Source: Acidobacteriota bacterium (GTDB lineage: Bacteria; Acidobacteriota; Thermoanaerobaculia; Multivoradales; Multivoraceae). From it: 57,852 nucleotides of DNA. A model generated the notes under the pieces. It had not been told where the DNA came from and did not search any database. It saw only the letters and a program-made list of their open reading frames with translations. A program made the translations under genes and the position numbers. Location of the stretch: assembly GCA_029263415.1 (NCBI GenBank), contig JAJCXN010000011.1:1-57852 (forward strand). The letters are read 5' to 3'. Of this stretch, positions 16,554-25,800 are shown piece by piece; the stretch's first letter is position 1, and the number at the start of each line of letters is the position of its first letter.

Positions 16554-17482
16554 GTTCGCCGCATTCCTTCCGGCTGTCGGGACTGGAAAAGCGCTATCCG
16601 GACTTCACACTGGGCCCGATTGATCTGGAGGTCGAGCCGGGCTCAGTGTTGGCCTTCGTTGGTCCCAACGGGTCGGGCAAGACCACAACTCTTCATTGCA
16701 TGATGGACCTGGTGCGACCGACCTCGGGAACCATCGAGATCGCAGGGCGACCGAACAACGGTCCTGATCCGCGTTGGAAGGAAGATGTCGGCTTCGTTGG
16801 CGAGGTGTCGGGTTGGTACAAAGGATGGACGGTAGGGCGCAACCTAGCCTTTGTGTCGCAGTTCTACCCGAACTGGTCAGAGACTCACGCCAATGCGTTG
16901 GCTCGACGCTTTGGGCTACAGCTCAACAAGAAGGTCGGTGCACTTTCCAAAGGCAACCGTCGCAAGTTGTCGTTGGTCGCTGCGCTTGCTCACCGGCCAC
17001 GGGTACTGCTGTTTGATGAGCCGACATCGGGTTTGGATCCAGTGGTGCGAGCTGACGTGCTCGACGTCTTGTGGGAACTGCTGGAGGATGGCGAAGCGTC
17101 CATCTTTTACTCGACGCATGTGCTCTCGGATATCTCGCGCCTGGCAGACGAGCTGGTGTTCTTACGTGAAGGCAGGATCCTGGGCCGACACAACAAGGAA
17201 GATCTGCTCGAGAACTGGCGACGAGTGACGTTCCGTTTGACGGGCCAAGCTGGCTCTGGACTGAGCGATTCAGAGTCTTGGTACTCCCATCGCGTGTCAG
17301 GCGCAGACCACCAGTTGGTCACTTCGGACTTCGAGCAAACGGCTCAGGTGCTGGGATCGCTCGGTGCCGAGAACGTGCATGCCAATCGGCTGACGGTTGA
17401 AGAGATCTCGATCGAGATGCTCAAGCACCAACATGTGACGGGCCTTGAGGCCACCGAAGGCAGCCATGTGGCGACTAGTTAG
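16550..17482 (+). CDS. ABC transporter ATP-binding protein
   Basis: A 310-residue ABC ATPase. Walker A is FVGPNGSGKTTTLH (about residues 35-48), the signature is LSKGNRRKLSL (about 134-144), and Walker B is VLLFDEPTSGLDP. The H-loop is YSTHVLSD. The C-terminal about 80 residues lie beyond the nucleotide-binding domain, as in export-type ATPases of the YtrB/CcmA kind. It would energise the two downstream membrane proteins, most likely for export or for protecting the envelope. Substrate unknown. ATGA overlap at the 5' end and a 17-base overlap with the next gene support one operon. Confidence 0.92.
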   Translation: MSSPHSFRLSGLEKRYPDFTLGPIDLEVEPGSVLAFVGPNGSGKTTTLHCMMDLVRPTSGTIEIAGRPNNGPDPRWKEDVGFVGEVSGWYKGWTVGRNLAFVSQFYPNWSETHANALARRFGLQLNKKVGALSKGNRRKLSLVAALAHRPRVLLFDEPTSGLDPVVRADVLDVLWELLEDGEASIFYSTHVLSDISRLADELVFLREGRILGRHNKEDLLENWRRVTFRLTGQAGSGLSDSESWYSHRVSGADHQLVTSDFEQTAQVLGSLGAENVHANRLTVEEISIEMLKHQHVTGLEATEGSHVATS

Positions 17483-18128
17483 AGCGCGGCTCAAGCATCG
17501 GTGGCAGCGGCCGTTTGGGTTCGCGCTGCAAGCAGGCCTATATGCGGCGGCGGTCGAGTGGTTCTATGAAGGGCGGTCACCTGAAGAGTGGTGGACCGCG
17601 GTGCCAGTGGCCCTGCTCGTGGCTGCGCTGACGTGCAGTTGGTGGATCGATTTTGAAGCTCGAGAGCACCGGCCCGCATTACTGAAGCAGCTCCCCGAGT
17701 CAACAACAGCCATTGCACTGTCAAACGCGCTGGTGCCGCCCTTGATATTTCTTACGGTGGTGTTGACCACAGTGATGATTGGTACCGCGATCGGTTCGCT
17801 TGATAGCGCAGACGAGTTCAGAGCCATCGGAGTGTGGATGCTCGTACTTTTGGATCTCCTGCTCCTCGTCCAGTTATGGGCCGAACTCAAACCGCGCTTG
17901 ATCAAGACCACCTCAGGCAGGCTAGTTCACTACCTTCTTCCGTTTATCTGTGGCGGACTCGGCGGTGGCTTTCTCGCCGCGAATCGATGGGCTGAGAACG
18001 AGACCTTGGCTCAAGCGGCGCTGCGCTGGATGAGCCCAACTCTCGGAGTCGTTGCGTTTGTAGCGGCTCTTCTGATGTCGATCACCACGGTCGTACTTTT
18101 TGCTCGCCGCGATGACTACGTCTCCTAA
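17466..18128 (+). CDS. ABC-2-type membrane protein, first
   Basis: A 220-residue integral membrane protein with about six hydrophobic segments, including VALLVAALTCSWWIDF, LVPPLIFLTVVLTTVMIGTA, VWMLVLLDLLLLVQLW and LGVVAFVAALLMSITTVVLF. I chose ATG 17466 (MWRLVRARLKHRWQRPFG), whose basic N-terminus fits an inner-membrane protein and which overlaps the ATPase gene. The family is not named with certainty; position and topology make it a permease subunit of the adjacent ABC system. Confidence 0.75.
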   Translation: MWRLVRARLKHRWQRPFGFALQAGLYAAAVEWFYEGRSPEEWWTAVPVALLVAALTCSWWIDFEAREHRPALLKQLPESTTAIALSNALVPPLIFLTVVLTTVMIGTAIGSLDSADEFRAIGVWMLVLLDLLLLVQLWAELKPRLIKTTSGRLVHYLLPFICGGLGGGFLAANRWAENETLAQAALRWMSPTLGVVAFVAALLMSITTVVLFARRDDYVS

Positions 18129-18172
18129 CGCCGCTGCCAACTAACGCCGCTGCCAACTAGCGCCGCTGCCAA
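18125..18172. repeat. 16-bp tandem repeat, three copies
   Basis: CTAACGCCGCTGCCAA occurs at 18125-18140 and 18141-18156, and with one change (CTAGCG...) at 18157-18172. It spans the stop codon of the first permease gene and the gap before the second. Confidence 0.9.
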
Positions 18173-18195
18173 CCTGAAGATCTTGAAAGGACTCC

Positions 18196-18903
18196 ATGGC
18201 GACCTCCTCTAGGCCCTTGTCCATCGGTCGCGCGATTGGACTCTTGACCCGCGCCCAGCTCAGCTACCGTTTGAGCACGATTGTGTTTGTGTTGTTGCTC
18301 GAGTTCGGCCTCTTGAGCGCGCTCCTTGTGTTCGCACGCCCGGATCTCGACGAGGTGACAAAGATCGCTGCCGGGCTGACTCTAATGTTCGGGTGCCTCC
18401 TCGGCGTGTTCGGTTGGGGCGTCGACACCTTCGAGCGTCGCGTTCGAATGCTGATCACGCTGCCTGTGCCGCGCACTGCAGTCGCCGTTTCTCGGCTCCT
18501 CGGTGTTTTCGTCATGCAAGCCGTTGTGTCTGGCCTAGCGTGGTTTCTGACTCAGCTCTCGGCGCTGTGGCGGGGTGAGGTCGCTGGTGACGCCTACTTG
18601 TTTGTGCTGGTCGCCGCTTGGACCCTCTCGTTTGTCTACGCAACACTCGTGTTCGAGGAGATCAATGTGGCGGCCAACTTCAGCAGGACGCTGGTCTACG
18701 GGATCAACGTCTTGTTCTTGGCGCTGGTGTTCTTCGCAGCACTCCATTTCGAGGGCTTTCTTACACCTACAGGGCTGCTCATAGCGGTTCCTCTAGCGCT
18801 CGGCTTGGCAGTCGCCGAAGTGGCGCTGTTCCGGGCGCGGGCAACGTTCGATGTGGGAGTCAGCCCATGGCATGGGTTGCCGACCGATTGGAGTGGAGAG
18901 TAG
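18196..18903 (+). CDS. ABC-2-type membrane protein, second
   Basis: A 235-residue integral membrane protein with about six hydrophobic segments (for example IVFVLLLEFGLLSALLVF, GLTLMFGCLLGVFGWGV, LFVLVAAWTLSFVYATLVF, GINVLFLALVFFAALHF and GLLIAVPLALGLAVAEVALF). The GVDTFERRVRMLITLPVPR loop is charged and likely cytoplasmic, facing the ATPase. ATG 18196 follows AAAGGACTCC (GGA about 8 bases upstream). It is the last gene of the GntR-ABC operon and presumably pairs with the preceding membrane protein. Substrate unknown. Confidence 0.75.
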   Translation: MATSSRPLSIGRAIGLLTRAQLSYRLSTIVFVLLLEFGLLSALLVFARPDLDEVTKIAAGLTLMFGCLLGVFGWGVDTFERRVRMLITLPVPRTAVAVSRLLGVFVMQAVVSGLAWFLTQLSALWRGEVAGDAYLFVLVAAWTLSFVYATLVFEEINVAANFSRTLVYGINVLFLALVFFAALHFEGFLTPTGLLIAVPLALGLAVAEVALFRARATFDVGVSPWHGLPTDWSGE

Positions 18904-19096
18904 GGCGCGGCTGAGCCATAAGTCATAGGCAAGTTGCCATATTCGCGATCGAGTGCTTAGCGCCCTAGTCTGCAAAGGCTGTCTTTGCGGCCATCAGACT
19001 GGCAAGGGAAATAGAGACACTGCTATATTTCGCCAGCTGCACTGTGTCGCTCGGCGTGGGTGCGCTTCTGTTTGGTTCACTGCTGAGGATCTCAAA

Positions 19097-20344
19097 ATGA
19101 TGTCTAAGTCGTCGCTACTGTTGCTTGTTTGCCTCGTGATCGGTGCGGGGAGTGCTGTTGCGCAGATCCCTGTGGACCTGACTGCTGAGTCAATTCTGGG
19201 AACCGCCTCCATCAGTTCCCCGCTCTCAGCACGCCACGCGGGCGACGGCTCAGGGCGGCTGTTCATCGCTGAGCGCGAAGGCGAAATTTTGATCTATAAG
19301 CCCGGAAGTGGGATGAGAGGGTCGACCGACATTCTGCCCACACCGTTCTTGACCGTTGCTGGAGTCGATGATTTCTTTGAAGGAGGCTTGCTTGGTCTTG
19401 CGTTCCATCCCTTGTATGAGACCAACGGCTACTTTTACGTCTCGTACACACGCGACGGGAGCCCCTTGGAGACGGTGATCGAACGGTTCGAAGTCTCAGC
19501 TGGTGATCCTGATCTTGCAGATGGCACCTCGGGCGAGGAGATATTCACACTTGCTCAGCCAGCCGGAAATCACAACGGCGGTGACCTTCACTTTGGGCCG
19601 GATGGCTACTTGTATCTTTCGCTGGGTGATGGGGGCGCATCGTCTTCCCACGGCCAGAACATCAACACGCTACTCGGCTCGATCATTCGCATCGACCCTT
19701 GCGATACAGCGGTCTGCGCCGCGGGCTACACCGTGCCTGAAGACAACCCGTTCGTGGGGGTCGCTGGTCTCGACGAGATCTGGAGCTACGGTTTGCGCAA
19801 CCCCTACCGCTTTAGCTTCGACTCATTGACCGGTGACATGTACATCGGTGACGTCGGTAGTTTTGGGACCGAATCGACAGAAGAGGTCAACTTCGACCCG
19901 GTGTCGAGCCCCGGCGGTAGGAACTTTGGATGGAACTGCGAAGAGGGTCCTTTTGGGGACTGCGGCAAGGGCACGCCGACCGATCGCTCGATCATGAGCT
20001 ACTCGAGTGACGCTGGCCCCGACAACGCGATCAGTGGTGGTTATACCTACCGGGGTTGTATTCAAGGTTTGCAAGGCATACACATCTTCGGGGATTCCGG
20101 CTCCGGTAGGGTGCGCTTCGGTACCGAAGGCCCGCCCGGAACGTGGGTCGTTTCACAGCCTGCGGAATGGGATCTGACGGGCAACATCGTGGGATTCGGA
20201 GAAGACGAAGATGGCGAACTCTACATTCTGATCTTCGGTGACGTGCTCAAGTTCGAGAGCGTTGCGGAATGCGTTCCAGGCGGCATCTTCAGTGATGGGT
20301 TCGAATCCGGAGACACAACTCTGTGGTCTTCGACCACGCCGTAG
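19097..20344 (+). CDS. Secreted glucose/sorbosone dehydrogenase-like propeller
   Basis: A 415-residue exported protein of the PQQ-dependent soluble aldose sugar dehydrogenase (YliI/GSDH) family. ATG 19097 follows GAGG at a good distance and gives a clean signal peptide (SSLLLLVCLVIGAGSAVAQ). Family signatures are GLLGLAFHP, NHNGGDLHFGPDGYLYLSLG, IWSYGLRNPYRFSFD and GGRNFGWNCEEG. Eight or so Cys residues suggest disulfides outside the cytoplasm. The extreme C-terminus, GIFSDGFESGDTTLWSSTT, looks like a short appended motif, not part of the propeller (see findings). PQQ dependence and substrate cannot be told from sequence. A TATATT at 19024-19029 could be its -10 element. Confidence 0.85.
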   Translation: MMSKSSLLLLVCLVIGAGSAVAQIPVDLTAESILGTASISSPLSARHAGDGSGRLFIAEREGEILIYKPGSGMRGSTDILPTPFLTVAGVDDFFEGGLLGLAFHPLYETNGYFYVSYTRDGSPLETVIERFEVSAGDPDLADGTSGEEIFTLAQPAGNHNGGDLHFGPDGYLYLSLGDGGASSSHGQNINTLLGSIIRIDPCDTAVCAAGYTVPEDNPFVGVAGLDEIWSYGLRNPYRFSFDSLTGDMYIGDVGSFGTESTEEVNFDPVSSPGGRNFGWNCEEGPFGDCGKGTPTDRSIMSYSSDAGPDNAISGGYTYRGCIQGLQGIHIFGDSGSGRVRFGTEGPPGTWVVSQPAEWDLTGNIVGFGEDEDGELYILIFGDVLKFESVAECVPGGIFSDGFESGDTTLWSSTTP

Positions 20345-20357
20345 TGTCTCCGGTTCT

Positions 20358-20653
20358 GGATCAGCTCCCCGTCCACTGGCGTGTCCGGGGCAGGGTGCGA
20401 ATCCTGTAGTAGGGCGCGGTGGTAGCGAGTGGGCTGGATCAGCTCCTCGTCCACTGGCGTGTCGGGGGCAGGGTGCGAATCCTGTAGTAGGACGCGCGAT
20501 GGTAGCGAGTGGGCTGGATCAGCTCCCCGTCCACTGGTGTGTCCTGGGCCGGTGCGAGTTCTGCAGTAGGAAGCCGTGGTGAGTACAGTGGTCGACCTCG
20601 TGCACTAGCGTGTCCGGGTTTCGGGGCGCGAACCCCACAGTAGAACTCCCTGG
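20358..20653. repeat. 78-80 bp tandem repeat, three copies plus one degenerate
   Basis: The unit begins GGATCAGCTCC.CGTCCACTGG and continues through CAGGGTGCGAATCCTGTAG. Copies start at 20358, 20436 and 20516. The first two are about 90% identical, the third diverges in its second half, and a fourth, weaker copy (TCGACCTCGTGCACTAGCG...) fills about 20591-20653. It occupies the convergent gap between two 3' ends. No protein-like frame runs through it. Confidence 0.9.
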
Positions 20654-20683
20654 TCTTCGAACTCGCCCTCGGGATGCCCGGTT

Positions 20684-22840
20684 CTACTTGTCGGTGTAGA
20701 ACTCACGCAGGACGTCGAAAGCGAGTTTCCGTTGACCGTCAGGGGCGATGAGGCCCTTGCGGTTGGTGTAGTCCTGGATTCCACGCAGGGGCCGCAGCAT
20801 GGCGTGGAAGTCCTTGAGGATCCAAGGAGACATGCCGGCCACTTGAGGGCTTGCTTCGAGCATGGCGATCTGGGCGTGGTACACCGCCGCTTGGTAGTCC
20901 TCCGACCAGATGTCGAGTTCCTTGGACCGGGTTCCCGCTGTGGCCCCGGCGCCGAACTCGGAGACGAATAGAGGCTTGTTGGCAGCGGCTGTGAGTCGCA
21001 TGTCGGGCATCATTGAGAGCATCGTCCGGCGCACCGAGCCTTCGCTTACACCCAAGCTCTTGGCGATCAACACCGAGTAGTACCAACCGTAGTACTCGTT
21101 GGTCGCGAGCACATCGACTAGCTCTTCGAGAGGATCCGAGACCACCAGAGTGATGATGGCGTCAGCGCTTGCCGCGTCGCCAGCTGCTTGTGCGACCGCT
21201 TCGTAAACCGCTCGATCTTCTGGCTCGAGGTCATCGCGCAATAGCGCACGTGCAGCGAGTTTGGGCACCAGGGTTTCCATGTCCTTGCGGATGTCGCCCA
21301 GCAGTGCGGCGCTCAGGAGACGGGTTTGGTCGCGTTCGCGCACGGTGTCTGCGAGCTCTTCTAAGAACCGCATGCGCGCTGGTGACACCGGTGTCTCGTT
21401 GGCGAACGACCAGATGATCACCGATGGCCGATTCCAATCGCGTTCCACCAGCCGAGCCATCTGATCGCGCGCGATTGCGAGCGTGGCGGGGTTGTGCCAA
21501 TCGATGTTCCAGTAGACCGGGATCTCTTCCCACAAGAGTAGGCCCATTTCGTCTGCGAGTTGCGCCATGTGCCGCGAGTGGGGGTAGTGGGCGAGTCGAA
21601 CGAAGTTGGCGCCGAGAGCCTTGGCCTCTTCGAGCACGCGTCGCGCTTGGCGTCGTTCGAACATGACGCCATGGTCACGATCGGTTTCGGCGATCGGTTC
21701 TTCGTGCGTCGAGATGCCGCGCAGTGTGACCTCTTTGCCGTTGAGCAGGATTGCGTGGCCACGAGTCTCGATGGTGCGAAATCCAACGCGGTCGGTGAGC
21801 TGGTCACCGCCGGGAGTGGAGAGTTTAATGTCGTAGAGCCTTGGTTGGTCTGGCGACCAAAGGTCGAGGTCGGCGGTGAAGGTCGTTGTCGCTCGATCCG
21901 CCGTGCCGACGGTTGCGGTTGCTGCGATCCCGAGTTCGTCAACTGCAATCGACACCGCTGTTCCCTGTGCGATCCCACTGGTGGTGACCGCCACGCTCAC
22001 CGAAGCGCCCTCGCCTTCATCACCAGCGTCTAGAAGTTCGAACTTCGCGTTGCGCAGGTGCGCGTTCGGTAGGCGTACCAAGCTCACGTCGCGGGTGAGA
22101 CCGCCATATGGCCACCAGTCGGTGCGACCCGTGGGCACGGTGGCGTCGCCCAGCTCGTTGTCCACGCGCACGATGACGAAGTGCTTGCCGTCTTCTGGTA
22201 CGCCCTCCGCTAGGACCTCGGTGATGTCGAACGAAAACGGCACGTAGCCACCCTCGTGGCGACCAACCAAAGTGCGATTGACGAAAACGTCGGCGAGGAA
22301 GTTCGCGCCGCCGAAGTGCAGCAGAATGCGTTCGGTGTCAGGGTCGTTGAGGTCGATCTCGAAGGTGCGGTAATACCAAGCCGGGCCACGGTAGAAGAAC
22401 AAACGCTCTTGCTGGGTGTTCCAGTCGCCGGGCACGCGCACGGTCTCCGCGCTCTCGAAGTCGTACTCGACCAGATTCATGCCGCCACCCGGGCGGTTCT
22501 CGCTGAAGCTGCCAAACGGCGCGCCCAGACATCCGCCGCACATCGGATCGACGATGAAGTTCCAGTCTCCGTTCAGCGAAATCTGTTCTCGCGCATCGAT
22601 CATGCCGAGAGGAGCGAGCGGCTCCGGGTAGTCGATCTCTGGTGCTTCGAACAGACCGGCTTCCTCGTCGGCGACTACCGCTTGCTCCGCACTACTAGCG
22701 CCTTGTGAACCACTTTCCGGCTGCGGGCTACAGGCGGGCAGCAGGACCACCGCCAGCGCCACCAGCCAGAAAGCGCGCAGACCTGCAAGGGAGGGCGTGC
22801 AGCCTTCCCCAGAGCGGCCGCGCGCTTTGCGATGGATCAC
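20684..22840 (-). CDS. Glycoside hydrolase family 2 lipoprotein
   Basis: A 718-residue predicted lipoprotein; the lipobox LPAC places the lipidated Cys at 37. Residues about 80-260 form the GH2 sugar-binding domain (GDWNTQQERLFFYRGPAWYY; WWPYGGLTRDVSL), then an immunoglobulin-like domain and a TIM barrel. FANE at 479-482 carries the acid/base Glu482, and FVSEFGA holds the likely nucleophile Glu628. HYPHSRHMAQLADEMGLLLWEEIP is classic for beta-glucuronidase and beta-galactosidase members. The exact sugar is not clear. About 120 residues between the catalytic acids form a helical insert (ETLVPKLAARALL...). The GTG start overlaps the upstream stop by one base, so it is coupled to the Asp-box protein. 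Confidence 0.9.
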   Translation of the reverse strand: MIHRKARGRSGEGCTPSLAGLRAFWLVALAVVLLPACSPQPESGSQGASSAEQAVVADEEAGLFEAPEIDYPEPLAPLGMIDAREQISLNGDWNFIVDPMCGGCLGAPFGSFSENRPGGGMNLVEYDFESAETVRVPGDWNTQQERLFFYRGPAWYYRTFEIDLNDPDTERILLHFGGANFLADVFVNRTLVGRHEGGYVPFSFDITEVLAEGVPEDGKHFVIVRVDNELGDATVPTGRTDWWPYGGLTRDVSLVRLPNAHLRNAKFELLDAGDEGEGASVSVAVTTSGIAQGTAVSIAVDELGIAATATVGTADRATTTFTADLDLWSPDQPRLYDIKLSTPGGDQLTDRVGFRTIETRGHAILLNGKEVTLRGISTHEEPIAETDRDHGVMFERRQARRVLEEAKALGANFVRLAHYPHSRHMAQLADEMGLLLWEEIPVYWNIDWHNPATLAIARDQMARLVERDWNRPSVIIWSFANETPVSPARMRFLEELADTVRERDQTRLLSAALLGDIRKDMETLVPKLAARALLRDDLEPEDRAVYEAVAQAAGDAASADAIITLVVSDPLEELVDVLATNEYYGWYYSVLIAKSLGVSEGSVRRTMLSMMPDMRLTAAANKPLFVSEFGAGATAGTRSKELDIWSEDYQAAVYHAQIAMLEASPQVAGMSPWILKDFHAMLRPLRGIQDYTNRKGLIAPDGQRKLAFDVLREFYTDK

Positions 22841-25800
22841 TACTGGTCCTCGACGGTGACTGCCTCAAGCTCCGGTAAGAGGAGGATCTCTGCGTCTCGC
22901 ACTGCGGTGCGGAGCGCTGCGACCGGTCCGGTTTCAATCGCCTTGAGTTCAGACAACAGTGCGTGCACCAGCTCGTCTGCTTGGCGCAGGTAGGTTTGTT
23001 GCGTTGGGTTCGGTGCCTCCCAGCTCGACTGCAGTGTGCCCATCGCACTGCCCACCTTGTTCAGTGCTCGATCCCTAGAGACAATGCCCTTGGTGTTGGG
23101 CGGCGTCCAGATCTTCTTCTCTACTTCATCAAGCTGCTTCATTGCTTCCTTGGCGTTGTCCGCCACTGCGTCTGCTTCCGGTTCGTCCGTTTCGGACTCC
23201 GACTCAGGAGCGGCACTGGTTTCAGTGTTGGCTTCGGAGGCGTCCTTCTTAGCGGCTGCATGTTTCTTCTGGATCGTCTCAATGTCGGTGCGCACTTCGC
23301 TGATTCGGGCCACCGCTGCGGCCAGTGCCTCTTGCAGAGCGCCAGCCTTTTGTAGCGCGTCCCAGTTCGCTTGGCGATCGGCCAGTGAGATGTTCAGTCG
23401 TGGATCAGCGAGAACTTCAAGCGCGCCTGTCGCCTCGGCTTTGGCGTCACCTTTGCCGTAGCTCACGCGCAGTGTGTAGTTGCCGGGCCTGACCTCAGGG
23501 CCGCCACCACCCCGACGGCCACCGAAGCCACCGCCTGCGCCGGGGCGTTTGAAGGAGTCAGTGCGCAGGTTCCAAACGGCGCGATTGACACCCGCTGTGA
23601 CGTCGACGTCGAAGCTGCGCAGCACGTCCTTCATTTCAGAATCGGCGGCAGCGAAGATCTCGACCTTGGCCTGCTTGGCGTCGGGATTGCCGCCCGGTCC
23701 ACCGCGACCACCCCGGCCTCCGGTTCCTCCGGCGCCGCCACGACCGCCACGACCACCGCGGCTTGTACTGTCGCTCTCTTCACCCTTGTCACTCTTGGCG
23801 GCCGCGTCGTCCCCACGTTCCGCTCGCTCAAGCCGCTTGCGCTCTTTGCGCGCGCGCTCGACGTTGCGATCAGGGTGCGGGAGATCTTCGGAGTTCAAGG
23901 AGAAGGTGATCAGTGCGCCATAGGGGCGATTCTCTCCACGGAACTCCGTGCTGCCGGGCATCAGCTCACCCGCAGACGCCATCGGTTGGTACTGCTGGGC
24001 GGGCTCGGTCGCAAACAGGTGAATGGGCTTGGCCAGAGTTTGCTTCGAGAGTTCGCGCAGCGGCGCAATGTCATCGAGAACGAACAAGGCGCGACCGTGG
24101 GTGCCCAGTACGAGATCGTGATCGCGCGTGTGAAGCGCCATATCCATGACCGAAACCGTGGGCACGCCGTGCGTCCACTTGAACCAGTTATCCCCCGCAT
24201 CAACGCTGACATAGAGCCCAAACTCGGCGCCGATGAACAATAGGTTCTCTGCCACCGGATCTTGCTCGACCTTGAGCACATAGCCAGAGATGTCACCTTC
24301 TTCGATCAGCGACGTCCAGGTCTTTCCGTAGTTGGAAACGCGGAAGGCATACGGGGTCCAATCACTATTGCGATGATTGTCGAACACCACAAACGCTTCG
24401 TCCGCGCGATGCTTAGACGGCGTGATGTGGGGCACCCAAGTGTTCGCCGGAACACCCTTAGCGCGCTCCTCGAGACTCTCCCAGTTAGTGCCGCCATCGC
24501 GCGTGATGTGCACGCGGCCATCGTCGGTGCCGACCCAGATCACACCGCGTTCGAGCGTGGAGGGTTCAATGGTGAGGATCGTGGTGTAGTTCTCGGCTGC
24601 AGTGACATCAAAGGTGAGGCCGCCGCTCTCTTTCTGCAGCTGCCACTCTTCGTTGTCACTGGTGAGATCAGGGCTGATGCGGGACCAGCTTTCGCCACGG
24701 TCGGTCGACTTGTGCACGAATTGGCTACCGTAGAACACGGTGGTGGCGTCGAACGGGTCTTGAGCAAAACCCGCGTTCCAGTTGAAACGCAGTTCCTCGT
24801 CGTCTGGGCCATCCGGCTTAATGGCCTTGCCGCCTCCGGTGCCCAGGTTCCAACGCGAGAGATTGCCGCCTTGGCTCATGGCATAGCCGCGCGTGGAATC
24901 TTCTGGGTCGGGGATGGTGTCGAAGCCGTCGCCGAAGGCGACCATGGTCCAGTGAAAGTTGCGGATGCCTCCGCCAAAGCCGGCCTCCCACACTGCCGAC
25001 GGGCCTCGCCAGGAGCCGTTGTCTTGAAGGCCTCCGTAGATGTTGTAAGGCACATCGTTATCCACCCGCACGTGGTAGTACTGCGCCAATGGCAGGTTGC
25101 GCACGAAGTCCCATGACTCGCCGCGGTCGCGCGAGATGGCTACGCCACCGTCGTTGCCGTTGATCAAGTGCTCAGGGTTGTCCGGGTGGATCCACAGTTC
25201 GTGGTGGTCCGGGTGAATATCACCGAAGCCTGCGAGCGTTTGAAAAGATCGACCACCATCGGTGGAGACGTCGAGCGAACTCTGGAGCCGGTAGACGCGG
25301 TTTGAGATCTTTGGGTCAACGCGAATGTCGGCGTAGTAAAACGGGCGCGGCGAAATGTTGGTGTCTGAGTTCACCGTGCGCCAGGTGCGACCACCGTTTT
25401 CAGAACGCAAGAGAGCGCTCTTCTTCGCCTCCACTAAGGCGTAAGCGATGCGCGGTTCGGATGGCGCGAAGGCGAGGCCGATCCGGCCTAGGTCGCCCTT
25501 GGGCATGCCGTCGAGCTCTGCGGCCCGTTGCCACGAGTCGCCACCGTCGGTGGTGCGGTATAGACCTGAACCAGGGCCGCCCGAATCAAAGAAGTGGGGG
25601 AAGCGCCTGAACTGCCACATCGCTGCGAGCAGCGTTTCCGGGTTGCTCGGGTCTTGAACCAGATCGGCACAACCGGTCTTTTCATCGACGCTCAAGATGT
25701 GATCCCAGGTCTTGCCGCCATCGGATGTTCTGAAGACACCGCGCTCGGGGTTCTCTCCCCACGCTCGACCCATCGCGCACACCCACACCGTGTTGGCATC

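Noticed and set aside
20380-20480. tRNA-like remnants (GTGCGAATCCTG resembles a T-loop)
   Set aside because: No acceptor stem, D-arm or anticodon arm could be folded around the match.
20358-20653. CRISPR array
   Set aside because: Units are 78-80 bp, directly abutting, without unique spacers; no cas genes are in the window.
24262-25116. 284-residue plus-strand frame inside the Asp-box protein gene
   Set aside because: The minus strand carries clear Asp-box repeats in the same DNA; the plus-strand product has no recognisable features or ribosome binding site.
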